Of a stretch of DNA of 64,000 nt, positions 29,307 through 40,298 are shown piece by piece. The translations under genes were made by a program, and so were the position numbers. Numbering within the stretch: the stretch's first letter is position 1; every line of letters starts with the position of its first letter. The DNA is from Sweltsa coloradensis. Taxonomy: Eukaryota; Arthropoda; Insecta; Plecoptera; Chloroperlidae. The stretch spans positions 37,970 through 101,969 of the forward strand of contig JAMZAV010005029.1 in assembly GCA_024449915.1 (NCBI GenBank). Direction: 5' to 3'. The notes beneath the pieces were generated by a model. It ran no database searches and had not been told where the DNA came from. It worked only from the letters and a program-made list of their open reading frames with translations.

Positions 29307-29756
29307 CCTATCTTCTCTAGTAACTTTATGCCGATTAATTGTTTTAATAGGCTATTTGCACAAATTCTGTAAGTGTATTTTTTCGATAGCCACTAACACC
29401 CTGAAGAACACCAAAAAAAATTGGATCTCTACATTTATTAGTTTGGCCGTAATATTGTTTTTAGTTTTCTTGGTCAAATTAGCGTTTTGAAACGCACCTG
29501 GTCGCGCGCCATTTTCGTGACGTCACCGGCCATGTAGGCTACCAGCGGACGCATGGGATAACACGCGCAGGGGCCCTGCTTTCGCGGCAATCAGCAATGA
29601 ATATCGAATTATAAGTATTGTGTTGTTCCTTTATGCACTAGCACTTGTGTAGCTACGCTAAATAAGCTGTATTTAAGTGTTCCCAAAGATTTGAGGCGTA
29701 AATTGACATAATAATGATAATAGAGAATGTTGTGGTTGCCAACACGAACTTTTAAA
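29307..29756. other. Unassigned spacer
   Basis: Begins with sequence related to 15,545-15,590 (CTATCTTCTCTAGTAACTTT). The remainder shows no gene or terminal repeat. Confidence 0.45.
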
Positions 29757-29905
29757 TTGTAGGCCGAGCTATATGCCCGGCCTCTAGGTCAATAATCTCG
29801 GGGTTCCGCACGGGGATTTTTTTTTTTTACACATTATATTCGTTTTAATTAGAGGTGGCATTGTATTATGATAGGTTACTAATTTATCTTACTGTATAAG
29901 TTAAA

Positions 29906-30680
29906 CTAGGAAAACGCTTAAGTCCCGCCGCGTTGTTGGATGAGCGTAATTGGTGCATTGAGCTGCCATGTGTTATGCGGATTTTCTGTTCTGTGAAAAA
30001 ATCATTACTAAGTTGAAGATTTTTTTTTTTAATTATTTAAAAATAAATAAAAAATAAACTTTAATTTTTAATTTTTTTAATTAATCGTAATTTTAAAAAA
30101 GAAAAAAATCGTAAAATTTCGATTTTCATAAGAAATAATTATTTGATTGTGCTCAAATTTCACACGAATATATCGATTCATAAAATTAAGGTTCTGTTAA
30201 AAAATCATTACAATCGGATAAAGCATGTAGGTGTTATAAGTCAAAGAATTGTTTTAAAAAAGAAAAAACACGTAAAATTGCGATTTTCATGAGAACGAAT
30301 TTTTCGATTGCGCTTAAATTTTCCACGAATATATAAATTCATAAAATAAAGGTCCTGTTAAAAAATCATTACAATCGGACAAAGCGTGTAGGTATTATAA
30401 ATCGAAGAAATTTTTTCAAAATCGAAAAAAATCGTAAAATTGCGATTTTTATGAGAAATTTTTTTTCGATTGCGCTCAAAAACGTGGCAGTTCTAAGTTC
30501 AGAGATTTCGAAGGTCTCAATAAAATTTCATCGCAATCGGAGTATCGGTTTAGCCGGAATCGTGCTAACAAACAGACAAAAATACAAAAAAAAAAAAAAA
30601 AAAAACATTCCGGATTTTCTTCTCCAGTGTAGTGAAATGGAATCTTCGCTTCGCTCGCTACGCTCTCTACGCTCATCCAA
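29906..30680 (-). mobile_element. Helitron/Helentron-like non-autonomous element, copy R1
   Basis: On the minus strand it starts TTGGATGAGCG and ends with CGCTCATCCAACAACGCGG, a hairpin AACGC...GCGTT-type segment and CCTAG followed by T. The interior holds several short repeats of the GCGATTTTCATGAGAA type and a poly-T near the 5' end. It lies inside a 170-bp unit. No coding capacity. Confidence 0.6.
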
Positions 30681-31307
30681 TAAATATGTATTCTTGTATG
30701 CTTCTTGGCGTCGAATAGCCATTCCTACATAAAGTGAAAATCCTGTTCGCTAACTTACGGTGGTAAATTAACATGGGTTGTGGTTGCCAAAACTATTATG
30801 CTAATTATTAATGTCCGGAGCCTTTAAAATCATTTTCTAATCTATAAAAGTGCAAAATTAACTTTTTATTGTAGGCCGAGCTATATGCCCGGCCTATTAG
30901 GCCTACAATCTCGGGGGTTATGCACGGAAAACGTATTTTTTTAGTACGCAATATTCGTTATTAATTAGTGGTGGCATTGTATTATGATAAATTACTCATG
31001 TGTCTTACTGTATAAATTACGTGCAAAATAAACTTTTAATTGTAGGCCGAGCTATATGCCCGGCCTATGGGCGTACAATCTCGGGGGTTATGCACAGGAA
31101 AACGTATTTTTTTGGTACGTTATATTCGTTATTATTAGTGGTGGCATTGTTTTATGATAAATTACTCATGTGTCTTACTGTAGGCCTATAAATTACGTGC
31201 AAAATTAACTTTTAATTGTAGGCCGAGCTATATGCCCGGCCTATTAGGCTTACAATCTCGGGGGTTATGCACGGGAAAACGTATTTTTTGATACGTTATA
31301 TTCGTTA

Positions 31308-32090
31308 TTGGATGAGCGAAGCGAAGACTTCAATTTCACCGACCCCCCAAAAAATTTAGCTCGGGTGTTTTTTTTTTTGTTTTTTTTTTTGTTTGTTTTT
31401 TTTTTTGTTTGTTTTTTTGTCTGTTTGTTAACTCTCTACCAGACAAACGGCTTATCCGATCTTGATGAAAATTTGACAGGACCTTCGAAATCTCTGAACT
31501 TAGAGGTGTATTGTTTTTGGGTACAATCGAAGAAATATTTCTCATGAATATCGTACTTTTACGATTTTTTTCGATTTTTAGTGCGATATTTTCGTGACAT
31601 TTGGGCCAATTCTGACCAAACGGGTGGGGCTACAACGTTCATATTATACATGGACATTAAGGTTATGGTGATGTAGTACCTTTTGAAAAAAAAAATTGAA
31701 AAAGTTAGCCAGAATCCATAGAAATAAAGCTTTTAATATAAGTTTTTTGATTTTTTGTGCGATATTTTCGTGCCATTTGGGCCAATTCTGACCAAACGGG
31801 TGGGGCAACAACGTTCATATTATACATGGACATTAAGGTTATGGTGATGTAGTACCTTTTGAAAGAAAAAGTTGAAAAAGTTAGCCAGAATCCATAGAAA
31901 TAAAGCTTTTAATATAAGTTTTTTACGGTAAATAATACCAATTGACAAGAAACAAAAGAAACTTGACAACATTCACCTACAATGCGTAGGCAGCAAAACA
32001 AAGCACTTGCAAAAGTAAAGATATCCCAAGCAAACTTTAAACTTTAAAAAGCTCATCCATCAACGCGGCGGGACTTTAGCGTTTTCCTAG
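31308..32090 (+). mobile_element. Helitron/Helentron-like element, copy R2
   Basis: It starts TTGGATGAGCGAAGCGAAG and ends GCTCATCCATCAACGCGG, then GACTTTAGCGTTTTCCTAG with T following. Comparison with the empty sister sites (CGTTATTAATTAGTGG) shows insertion at a TT dinucleotide with no target duplication. The interior has a direct repeat of about 173 bp (31,576 and 31,749). Poly-T tracts near the 5' end explain the lysine- and phenylalanine-rich open frames. Confidence 0.65.
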
Positions 32091-32853
32091 TTAATTAGTG
32101 GTGGCATTGTATTATGATAAATTACTCATGTGTGTTACTGTATAAATTACGTGCAAAATTAACTTTTAATTGTAGGCCGAGCTATATGGTGCTATGCACG
32201 GGAAAATGTTTTATTTTGGTACGTTAAATTCGTTATTTTATTAATAAGTGGTAGCATTGTATTATGATAAACTACTCATGTGTCTTACTGTATAAATTAC
32301 ATGAATATATTTTCTTGTATACATTGCCCTTCTAGACGTCGAAAAGCCAAACCTATACTTGAAAATCCTAAGCCAAGATAGTTCTTACGGTGGTTTCGCG
32401 CACGGAGGTTTTGCGGGAAAGTAAATTTGGGTAGGTTTGTACGTTATCATCGAATGGCAGTGAAGTATGTTTAATTACTCATTTACCTATTAGAATCAGA
32501 GATTTCTCGTTAATTAATATTATTAGCCTCTGCCTTCCCTTCTGTTAGGTAGGATTTGCGCGTCAACCAAGCAAGTCCACTGCCTCTACGTGCCTCTTAC
32601 ATGGCGGGTGACGTCACGACCAATCAGAGCGCGTTACAGGTTGCCACGGCGGCATTTGAAAATTACGCATTTTCAAACACAGTTTTCTTATAGAATAAAT
32701 TTTTTTCAAACGTTCAAACCAATTTTTTTGTGTTTAGAATTAAAAGAACATCAGGAAACACCCATTAAATAGCATTTTTGAACTTCTTGCATATACCTCA
32801 TTTAATTTTACTGCATTCCTTTGTTTTAACTTTACTACTGACCTCCTTTTTAG
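32091..32853. other. End of 170-bp repeat run and unassigned intron-type sequence
   Basis: The last hairpin unit ends near 32,290. After that no gene is seen until the duplicated TTTAATTTTACTGCATTCC segment shared with 15,590. Confidence 0.5.
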
Positions 32854-32934
32854 AACATTGCTGCTACCAGTGTTTCTACGACTGGAGTTGGACCGTGGCA
32901 CAAGAGTAATAAGGCGACCCACAGAGATTTATAA
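32854..32934 (+). CDS. Candidate terminal exon, copy 3 of 3 (unknown)
   Basis: Same 81-nt frame as 15,641-15,721, preceded by CTCCTTTTTAG and followed 115 bp later by Myb-like copy 4. Confidence 0.35.
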   Translation, partial: NIAATSVSTTGVGPWHKSNKATHRDL

Positions 32935-33049
32935 ATTTTTTATTTGACAGAGTATTTGGCGCGATATTCAAATCTTTGTTTTTAATTATTTGAAACTTGT
33001 TGGAACCCTTGCATTTGCCGTCCTAACGTGTGGCTTCGATTGTTTCTAG

Positions 33050-33211
33050 GAAGTACACGGAAACTAAGGAAAATAAAATAGTTATGTTTATTAAAAATAA
33101 CCCAACGGAGGTGTACGGACGTTTATTTTTCAATCAAATGGTGGAATCTAGGATATGGCCCGACCGAACATACGATTCATTATCATCCTACTTCAGACGT
33201 AATAAAAAAAG
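33050..33211 (+). CDS. Myb/Rap1-like exon, copy 4
   Basis: Open frame with KYTETKENKIVMFIKNNP, YGRLFFNQMVESRIWPDRT and SLSSYFRRNKK between a TTTCTAG acceptor and a GTAAGTAG donor. It is closest to copy 1. No coiled-coil exon was seen in the next 2 kb. Confidence 0.5.
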
Positions 33212-33689
33212 GTAAGTAGGTATAGTTGAACTGAAATTATTGAAATCATAAATAGCTTAAAGCCCAAAACATCTTCGGGGTGGGATGTAACCGGTACTAC
33301 TGGCGCGACAGGGCTGATAAGAGATGCAGAACATAAGAGTCACACAGTGGCTCTTGCCGAGAGCGGTGAGGTGTGAGTGACGGAATACAATGGATATAGA
33401 CATCTAGGTCTTGGCAATAGAACCAACCAAACCACTTTCTGCCGTGTGCATCTTGCCTAGCATATAACCGACATAGCATGTAGTAAGCATCCATTCCAGG
33501 ATGTTAGCGAAACTAATGCTCTTGCTATCAAAGGAACGATCTCAAAAGTAAAACCCTTGGCATAAGAACAAAAGACTGGAAAATGGCAATAACTGTTGTT
33601 TTGATATTCAATAATAGCAAAGACAGATTTAAAATAAAAAAATAATTATGATACATCATAACTTTGTGCAAAAAATTCCTACTAGGACA

Positions 33690-34065
33690 ACCCAAAGGAC
33701 AACGAGGTGCTGTATGCCCTGATGAAGTTCCTCAAGTGGGCGCCATACGACGAAGCTAGGCCTACCAACAATAGAAAGAAAGAAAAACTTTTCAAACTGA
33801 CTTATTTTATTAGCCATTCCTTTTTGATGGCTATACTAGCCAAATAAGTTATTTGGGGTTTGTGTTACTGTTCAACATTGGCATGAAACCAATTGTATTT
33901 CCCTTCCTGTGCATTCTAAACTGAGTAAAAGTCTACATAGGACCAGGACAAAAAAATCCAAAAAACTTCTACCGATAGATCATTGGCGTTAAATTAACTG
34001 AAGGGTCGCTGCTGGTGGGCATTGAAAAAAACACACCCCAAAGGACAAGGAAGTTTGGTTGTAAG
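33690..34065 (+). pseudogene. SNF2 motif III fragments split by a duplicated segment
   Basis: 33,690-33,754 encodes PKDNEVLYALMKFLKWAPYD, the end of the motif II-III exon. The duplicated 190-bp segment follows at 33,755-33,945. At about 33,955-34,065 an earlier part of a similar exon appears (TSTDRSLALN and LKGRCWWAL remnants with frameshifts). The pieces are out of order and non-functional. Confidence 0.65.
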
Positions 34066-35451
34066 TTCTGTATCAAAATATTAAAACAAAAACAGTGCCC
34101 TTCATAGATAAGACATCTAACACAATTAGCCCCCCAACTCGAAAAAAGTACGTTGTCGACCGATGTCTTGTATTTCGCCATAATAGGTAGAGCTAAAGAG
34201 GGTAGGGTTTGTCAGACAAGGTTCGCTAAGTCTCCTTGCGCCCAGCCCCAGCGTTACCTATAACGGCACTGAGCTTTAATTTTGTTTAATTTTGCAATTT
34301 GTCTGCATTAATTACTTAGCAGCCCAATACTCACCAGCAACATTGCATTTTAAAATATCGAATATTTGTAGGGATTAAAGCTTCACCATTCAACAGATTC
34401 TATACAACGATTAGCGGGGATGTGCCCCCGCAGTTCATGATTATCTGTGCCCAAGGTTTAATCTTGCGAACCTGTCGACCCAGCTCGCAGTATCATGTAA
34501 ACAGAGGTTACTTCCCACAACAAACGTTCATTGTTACTGTCGCAGAAGACAGGTCTGAGGTCGAGATAAAATTAAATTAACTTCTGCTCCTTTCTTTGGT
34601 ATAGAAAAATATGTTTTAATTGTGCAATATTTCAGATGGTGTCTTCGACTGGTATGAAGACATTTACAATAATACACATATTGACGAAAAACAACCACAG
34701 CTATATGGGTGAATAATATAACAAATGCAAAGAAGTTGTCACAGAAGATAGTTTGGAAGATCCATCTTTAGAAAAAAACACAGTTAATTTTAGTGAAATT
34801 ATTTTTAAAAAAATAATAGATAATAAATTATGTTAACATAAAGTTATCAATGAGGTTGTATCTTATTGGGAGAAATCTTGCCATGTTGCCGAAACTGCTG
34901 CACTGGGAGGGAGTAGCCTATATTTCAACTTTTGTTTATACCAATCGGCCTCATGTTGAATGACGAAAACCTCGTCCCAGGAAACACGATGATAATTTTC
35001 AAAAACGTGTTGAGCTATTTTCGACTAATCAACTCCTATTGTTAACGTAACTTGTAAGCTATTTTACTCGAACTACTAAAGGTCTTTTCGTTTCTCCAGT
35101 GTAAAGAGCTCCACATTCACAAGGTACCGAGTATTTTGAGTTTGTAGACGATTAAGTTGGGCTAAATGGTTTTTTGTTAGTCAACAAACTACGAAACGTA
35201 TTTGAAGACATGGAAATAGTACTTGCACCATAACATGGAGATGAGATTTGTGTGACAGATTCAGATGGCATTCAAAAAAAAAGAAAAAAAACGGAGCAAA
35301 AGTTCATTTAATTGATTTAATATATATAACCTGTTTTTTAAAATAAAGATTCAATTAAAACACAAATTTGGAAAGTTAATAATTATCGTAAGCCTTGTAC
35401 GAAGTAGAATGGTTAAATAAATGAAGTAAAGTTGTGCTAATGTTTTTGCAG
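34066..35451. other. Mostly unassigned; one weak exon candidate
   Basis: After a TATTTCAG at 34,636 a short frame reads DGVFDWYEDIYNNTHIDE to a stop, but with no supporting evidence it is only a possibility. The rest shows no gene. Confidence 0.4.
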
Positions 35452-35749
35452 GATTGAGGAGGAGCAACCGCGTGATGGCGAGAGACGAGGAGGAGAGACA
35501 AAGACAACGACGACAAGACGAGGACAACGAACGACACAGACAAGCAAGACGGACACAACAAAGACAACAGGCACAGGACGACGACGACAAGCTTACATGA
35601 GAGACGTGCAACGACGACAACTACAACAACAACGCCCCATAGTTAGCTAAATACAAATAGACTTAGACATACTCAACGACGCTTTAGACAGACTACAACA
35701 ACAACAACAGCGACTACAACAACAGCAACAGCAACAGCAACAACAGCAA

Positions 35750-35793
<44 letters not shown>

Positions 35794-35836
35794 AGGGCAG
35801 CTACCGCCGCCGGAGCCGGTGGCTGGCCCCTCCGGG
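35452..35836 (+). CDS. Candidate exon: charged region and polyglutamine, damaged
   Basis: Acceptor TTTTTGCAG and donor GTAAGA bound 385 nt. One frame gives a charged helix (MARDEEERQRQRRQDEDNER) that stops. The +1 frame gives YMRDVQRRQLQQQRPIVS, one stop, then LDILNDALDRLQQQQ, a Q-run from a CAA/CAG tract at about 35,693-35,795, and PPPEPVAGPSG at the donor in phase 0. The next exon at 36,424 is also phase 0. An indel and a stop suggest a pseudogene or sequence errors. The protein is not recognised. Confidence 0.42.
35693..35795. repeat. CAA/CAG microsatellite
   Basis: About 100 bp of mixed CAACAG triplets, in frame as polyglutamine in the candidate exon. Confidence 0.9.
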
Positions 35837-36423
35837 GTAAGAAATTTGACCTATTTCCAACTACAATATCTTGATTTTTGCATTTCCCAAACGTAATTGT
35901 ATAATATGTTCACACTATTTTCGTCAGGGTGTTTTCGATTTGTCAGGTTCCAATTTAATTACATTATAATAATAATTACAGTTTTTAATCAAGTGCGCTT
36001 TACTTCATTTGCAGCTACAAACACAAGTGTTGTGAGTGTCTTTACATAAAGTTTATCTTTAAATTTTGTTCTCTGAAATGCGCACGGAAGTAGTTTATTC
36101 GTGCACCAAAATGATAACTTTTAATAACAAAATAAAACTCGGTTCTAAATTTAACTGGCATTAGCTGCATTAGATAGAGCTGGTGACAATTTCTTGTTGC
36201 AAATAAATAATTAAAAACAACATCCAAGTATCTTGCAAAAAGATTCAACCTTGCAAGAGATCGAATTAAAAACAGTATTTGACAATTTTTCCAAAAAAAT
36301 AATTGACAAGTTCATTAGAAGAACCTATAAGCACGGAGCATTATTTTTCGGGTAACATTTTTCAGTACCGATCCTATCTTGTTCCCTACACCAGATTGCT
36401 AAGTCTCGGTTTTTGTGTTTCAG

Positions 36424-36657
36424 CTGCAAACAAGGCCCAGAAAGCGAAAGGGACAGCCTGAGCCCGCCCAGCCACAAACCAAGCGGGCCAGGCTGTCTAC
36501 GATCCCCGAGGAGGAGGAGGAGGCGGAGGCGCAGGAGGAGGCGCAGGAGGAGGCGCAGGAGGAGGCGCAGGGAGGCGCAGGGGAGGCGCAGGGAGGCGCA
36601 GGAGGCGCAGGTGCTACCTGTTACCTGGTTGACAATAAATTGTTTACCATTAAGTAA
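36424..36657 (+). CDS. Candidate last exon: bipartite NLS and Glu/Ala repeats
   Basis: The acceptor TTGTGTTTCAG ends at 36,423. The phase-0 frame reads LQTRPRKRKGQPEPAQPQTK then RARLSTIPEEEEEAEAQ, a glutamate/alanine/glycine repeat coded by GAGGCGCAGGAG units, and CYLVDNKLFTIK before TAA. The two basic clusters form a likely bipartite nuclear localisation signal. It fits as the exon after 35,452-35,836. The arginine-rich frame over the same repeat is a shadow. Confidence 0.48.
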   Translation: MQTRPRKRKGQPEPAQPQTKRARLSTIPEEEEEAEAQEEAQEEAQEEAQGGAGEAQGGAGGAGATCYLVDNKLFTIK

Positions 36658-37197
36658 CATCACATAACTTTATTCGTTTACCTGCAATCAAAGATTGGTT
36701 TCACCTACGTAAATTTGATTTAAATACAATTAAATCTAAATTGAATTACTTTTTTGGATTATGTTTTTGTATATTCAATGTATGTATGTGTTCATAAAAT
36801 ACAAACAGTAACCTTTAAATTTAGTTAACAAGTCACTAAATAAAACATAAATTTGATTTTGATTAATCGAAATTAAAATGCAAACTAAAGCAATTTCCTA
36901 TCATATTTCAGCGTTAGACTTTATAAGTGCGTAATCAGCACTCTTTGAAGAATATGTCTGTACCAAAAACATAGCTCTTGCAATTAGTGGTGGATAAACC
37001 GATTTTTTTGTCTTCGTTGCTTCTACTATACAGATGTCACCACCCGCTTTCACATGCCTGTAACTTTTGAACGGAAACAGCACAAACGATGCGGTTTGCG
37101 GCACAAACCAGCACTAACGTAGCACTAACGAATGCAATTGGTTCCATTGTTTGTGCTGTAATGGGTGGTTACAACTTAATGGACCTCATTTAACGCT
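36658..37197. other. Unassigned
   Basis: Possible 3' untranslated sequence of the preceding exon (AAATAAAAC near 36,838), then nothing recognised. Confidence 0.4.
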
Positions 37198-38200
37198 ATG
37201 TTAAAACTTAACTTTTTTTCAGTGGAAATGAAATCCTCAAAAATCATATTGTTTAATAAGCCGGGCAAAGACCCGGCTTTTCCTCAAAACTACCGGCCGA
37301 TAAGCCTTCTAACGGGTGTCTCTAAAATCTTCGAAATAGTCATACTGACAAGGGTAAATGCCCACTTAAAAAGAAAAAAGATTTTGTTAAATGAGCAGTT
37401 CTTTTTTAGAGCCAAACACTACCACCCAACAGCTAGTTAGACTTGTTGAACATATCTCTGATGGCGTCAACACAAATGAGGTCACTGCAGTTGCATACCT
37501 GGATGTTGCACAGGCCTTCGATCGAGTTTGGCACGACGGGCTCATTCACAAACTTTATTATTATGACTATCCACTCTATTTAACCAAACTTTTACATTCT
37601 TATTTACATCCGAACATTTAGAACAGTAATTGGCAATGTTCTTTCTAACTCAAGGAGCATTAATGCAGGTGTGCCACAAGGCTCTATCCTGGGACCTATA
37701 CTATTTCTAATCTTCATAAATGACATGCCACGAGTGGATGGGGTGCGATATGCAATCTATGCCGATGATACAGCAATCATAGTTCAGCCATGGTCTGCCA
37801 AACTAGCATTCAAGCTCTTACAAAGCGCCCTCGACTCGCTAGAAACATGGTTTCAACTGTGGCGTATAAAAATAAATGTGACAAAAAGCAACTCTGTGCT
37901 GTTTACGCATGGCCGAAAAGCTAGTTAGACAGAAAATGATGAGCTAAATTTGTTCGGAGAGAACATCCGCACTAGCAAGGATGCCAATTACCTAGGGGTT
38001 ACAGGACAGCAAATTAACCTGAGCCAAGCATACTAACGAAGTGGTGGCCAAAGCTGCCAAGAGATTGGGTCTATTATGGAGTTTTTCAAAACTAAACAAG
38101 GGCTATCAATCCCAAATTGTGTGCTTTTATACCAATCCCTAGTAAGACCGATACTAACGTACGCGGCCCCAGTGTGGGCCACGGCAAGCAAAACTCAAAA
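37198..38200 (+). mobile_element. Jockey-like LINE reverse transcriptase fragment
   Basis: Three frames give PGKDPAFPQNYRPISLL, LDVAQAFDRVWHDGLIHKLY (motif A), VPQGSILGPILFLIFINDMP (motif B), YAIYADDTAIIVQP (motif C), LETWFQLWRIKINVTKS and, to 38,200, YLGVT and LVRPILTYAAPVWATASK. This set is typical of jockey-clade RTs. Frameshifts lie near 37,430 and 37,625, and there is a stop at 37,926. The 3' side is cut off by a Helentron-like fragment. Confidence 0.85.
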
Positions 38201-38202
38201 AA

Positions 38203-38391
38203 ACAAACGTAGCAGTTCTAAGTTTAGAGATTTATAAGGCCTCCAGAAAATTGCATCGCAATTGGAGTACCGGTTTAGCCGGAATCGTGCTAACAAACAG
38301 GACAAAAATACGAAAAAAAAATAATAAAAAAAACATTCCGTTTTTTTTTTCTCCAGTATAGTGAAATGGAATCTTCGCTTTGCTCATCCAA
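38203..38391 (-). mobile_element. Helentron-like fragment R3 (one end only)
   Basis: Matches the TTGGATGAGC end of the family (reverse strand), including the ACTGGAGAA and GGAATG segments, but lacks the CTAG end. Confidence 0.6.
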
Positions 38392-39598
38392 TTATGTGGT
38401 AATTTGGTTTTTCTAACTTTGTCCTTTTTTAAGAAGAAGTGGAATAAACCAATAGAGAGGAAAAGCCAGAGCTGGATGATACAGTTATGGGCTCCGATAA
38501 ACAAGACATCACGCTCAAACTAATCCACATTCGTAGTGACGAAAATGGGAAAATGATGACGGAAAGTTAACTCCAACCAACCCTCCAGACAGAGTAAATC
38601 ATGCATAACCTGAGAGTTGGACGTTGGTCATGACCATATAAAGTTATTAAAAACTGAATTATATTCGTGTGTAATGGGCGATAACAGAATAGTTCTTGGA
38701 TATTCTTCAAGAAAAAATAAGCAAACAAATGCTAGGATAAAACTTGGCACCCTTGTTGTAATATGCTGTAATATTACGTCAAAGATTTTATTTATCTTTA
38801 CTACTACCTAGCACATGCCAAACATAACATAAACCGCACAGTATGGACGAGCTGGACAGACAGAGCACAACACCTTGTCAATGTTAACCAAGAGAGAATA
38901 AAGAACAAATAATACCTTCAGTCTGGACAGAACAGACAACCCCCTCAAGTAAACAAACACTGCACAGAACGACGCAAGAGACGTACTAATACAGCACATC
39001 CCACAGGCACAGAAGCCAGCCACATGTACTGTGAACGCCGAACAAGAACAGACCGCGGAGCGAAGACAAAACACGTCCGCCTCAGACAAGGACTAGAGAG
39101 CGACTGCGAGCGAGGCGCAGCACAGCCAGGCGACCGCTGCTGCCTGCGTGCATGACCTGACTAGCGTCACGATGCGCGCGCAGCTCCTTTGTTGTCTGGG
39201 GCTAGGATGCGCGCGCAGTTCCTTTGTTCTCCAACGTAGCGAGCCGCGCAGCTACTCGACTGGTCTAGACGCTGTAAAGCAGTAGCTAGTTTACAATGAC
39301 AAAACAACACGTTGTACTCGTCTTATCTTTTAAAGGCGCATGTTAAAAAGGACAGGACAGCATCGGTTCCTACTAAAAGCCACAGGGTCTGGGTTCGATC
39401 CCAAGTCGGGACAAACCAGGATTGCATTGATGCAGCCATTCACATGTTTAAATTTTGTAGTGTGTTTCTAGAAACTAAAACGAGTTTCGCAAGTGACCAT
39501 ACAAATGTTACACAGTAAAATTCATGCAACGAATTTCAATAGTTACACATATAAAAATATATATATAATATTAAAAATAATAATATAAAATTAAATAA
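38392..39598. other. Unassigned, with a short GC-rich direct repeat
   Basis: GATGCGCGCGCAGYTCCTTT occurs twice at about 39,172 and 39,208. GGTTCGATCCC near 39,392 resembles a tRNA B box with no clear A box. No gene was recognised. Confidence 0.45.
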
Positions 39599-40072
39599 TT
39601 GGATGAGCGAAGCGAAGACTTCTATTTCACTGTGTGTTTTAATTTTTTTCCCCGACTTACGTTACCCCAAGAAAAATAGCTCAGGTGTTTTGTTTTTGTT
39701 AGTTCTTTTGTCTATTTTTTCGCTCTCTGCCGGGCAAACGGCATGCGATCTTGATGAAAAATGGAGGGGACCTTCATAATCTCTGAACTTAAGACTTGCC
39801 ACGTTTTTGGGTTGAATCATTTAAATATATCTTATGAAAATTGTATTTTTAAGATTATTTTTCGATTTTTAATGAGAAATGTTGTGTTATTTGGCAGAAC
39901 GGCTCCTCCTATCTTGATGAGACTTTATGGGAACGTTAAAATCACTGGAATGATATATATTATGAGTGTAGACATTTGAAGAAATATTTCTCATAGAAAT
40001 CCTACTTTAACGTTTTATTTCAAAAGCTCATCAATCAACGCGACTGGAAAAAGTGTTAGCGAAGCAGCCTAG
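39599..40072 (+). mobile_element. Helentron-like element, copy R4
   Basis: Starts TTGGATGAGCGAAGCGAAG and ends GCTCATCAATCAACGCGACT, then a GCAGCCTAG end followed by T. Shorter interior than R2. Confidence 0.6.
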
Positions 40073-40298
40073 TATAGTAAAACCGTAGGCCAACTGTGGA
40101 TGAAAAATTATTTGTGAAATTCGTAATGCAAGTAGTGTGGAGGCAAAATGCAAGGGATACAATATTGAACAATGTTCGTTTGAATGAAGGAAATCATATC
40201 TGCGTTATGTGTTATTTGTCATTATGCGGGTGGCGGTGGGCGGAGGTCGGAGGTCAAAGGTCACGCGCGCAGCAGCTCACTGTTTTGGCAATATCTCA

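Larger units (their letters stand above)
29757..32290. repeat. 170-bp repeat units with a TAGGCCG hairpin, interrupted by two insertions
   Basis: Units containing GTAGGCCGAGCTATATGCCC, CAATCTCGGGGTT and GGTGGCATTGTATTATGAT start near 29,759, 30,871, 31,041, 31,218 and 32,172. Each has a TAGGCCG...CCGGCCTA hairpin with a 10-nt loop. The run is broken by Helentron-like insertions at 29,906-30,680 and 31,308-32,090. Confidence 0.85.

Noticed and set aside
28897..29490. A complete 197-residue ORF1 with a membrane segment at its end
   Set aside because: The LINE match ends at 29,306. The hydrophobic tail is unrelated intron-type DNA that happens to be open.
30451..31547. Lysine- and phenylalanine-rich frames on both strands
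   Set aside because: They span poly-A/poly-T tracts of Helentron-like copies and change with tract length.
36413..36667. Arginine-run protein and its leucine-rich antisense frame
   Set aside because: Both are shadow frames of the GAGGCGCAG repeat that codes Glu/Ala in the better-supported exon.
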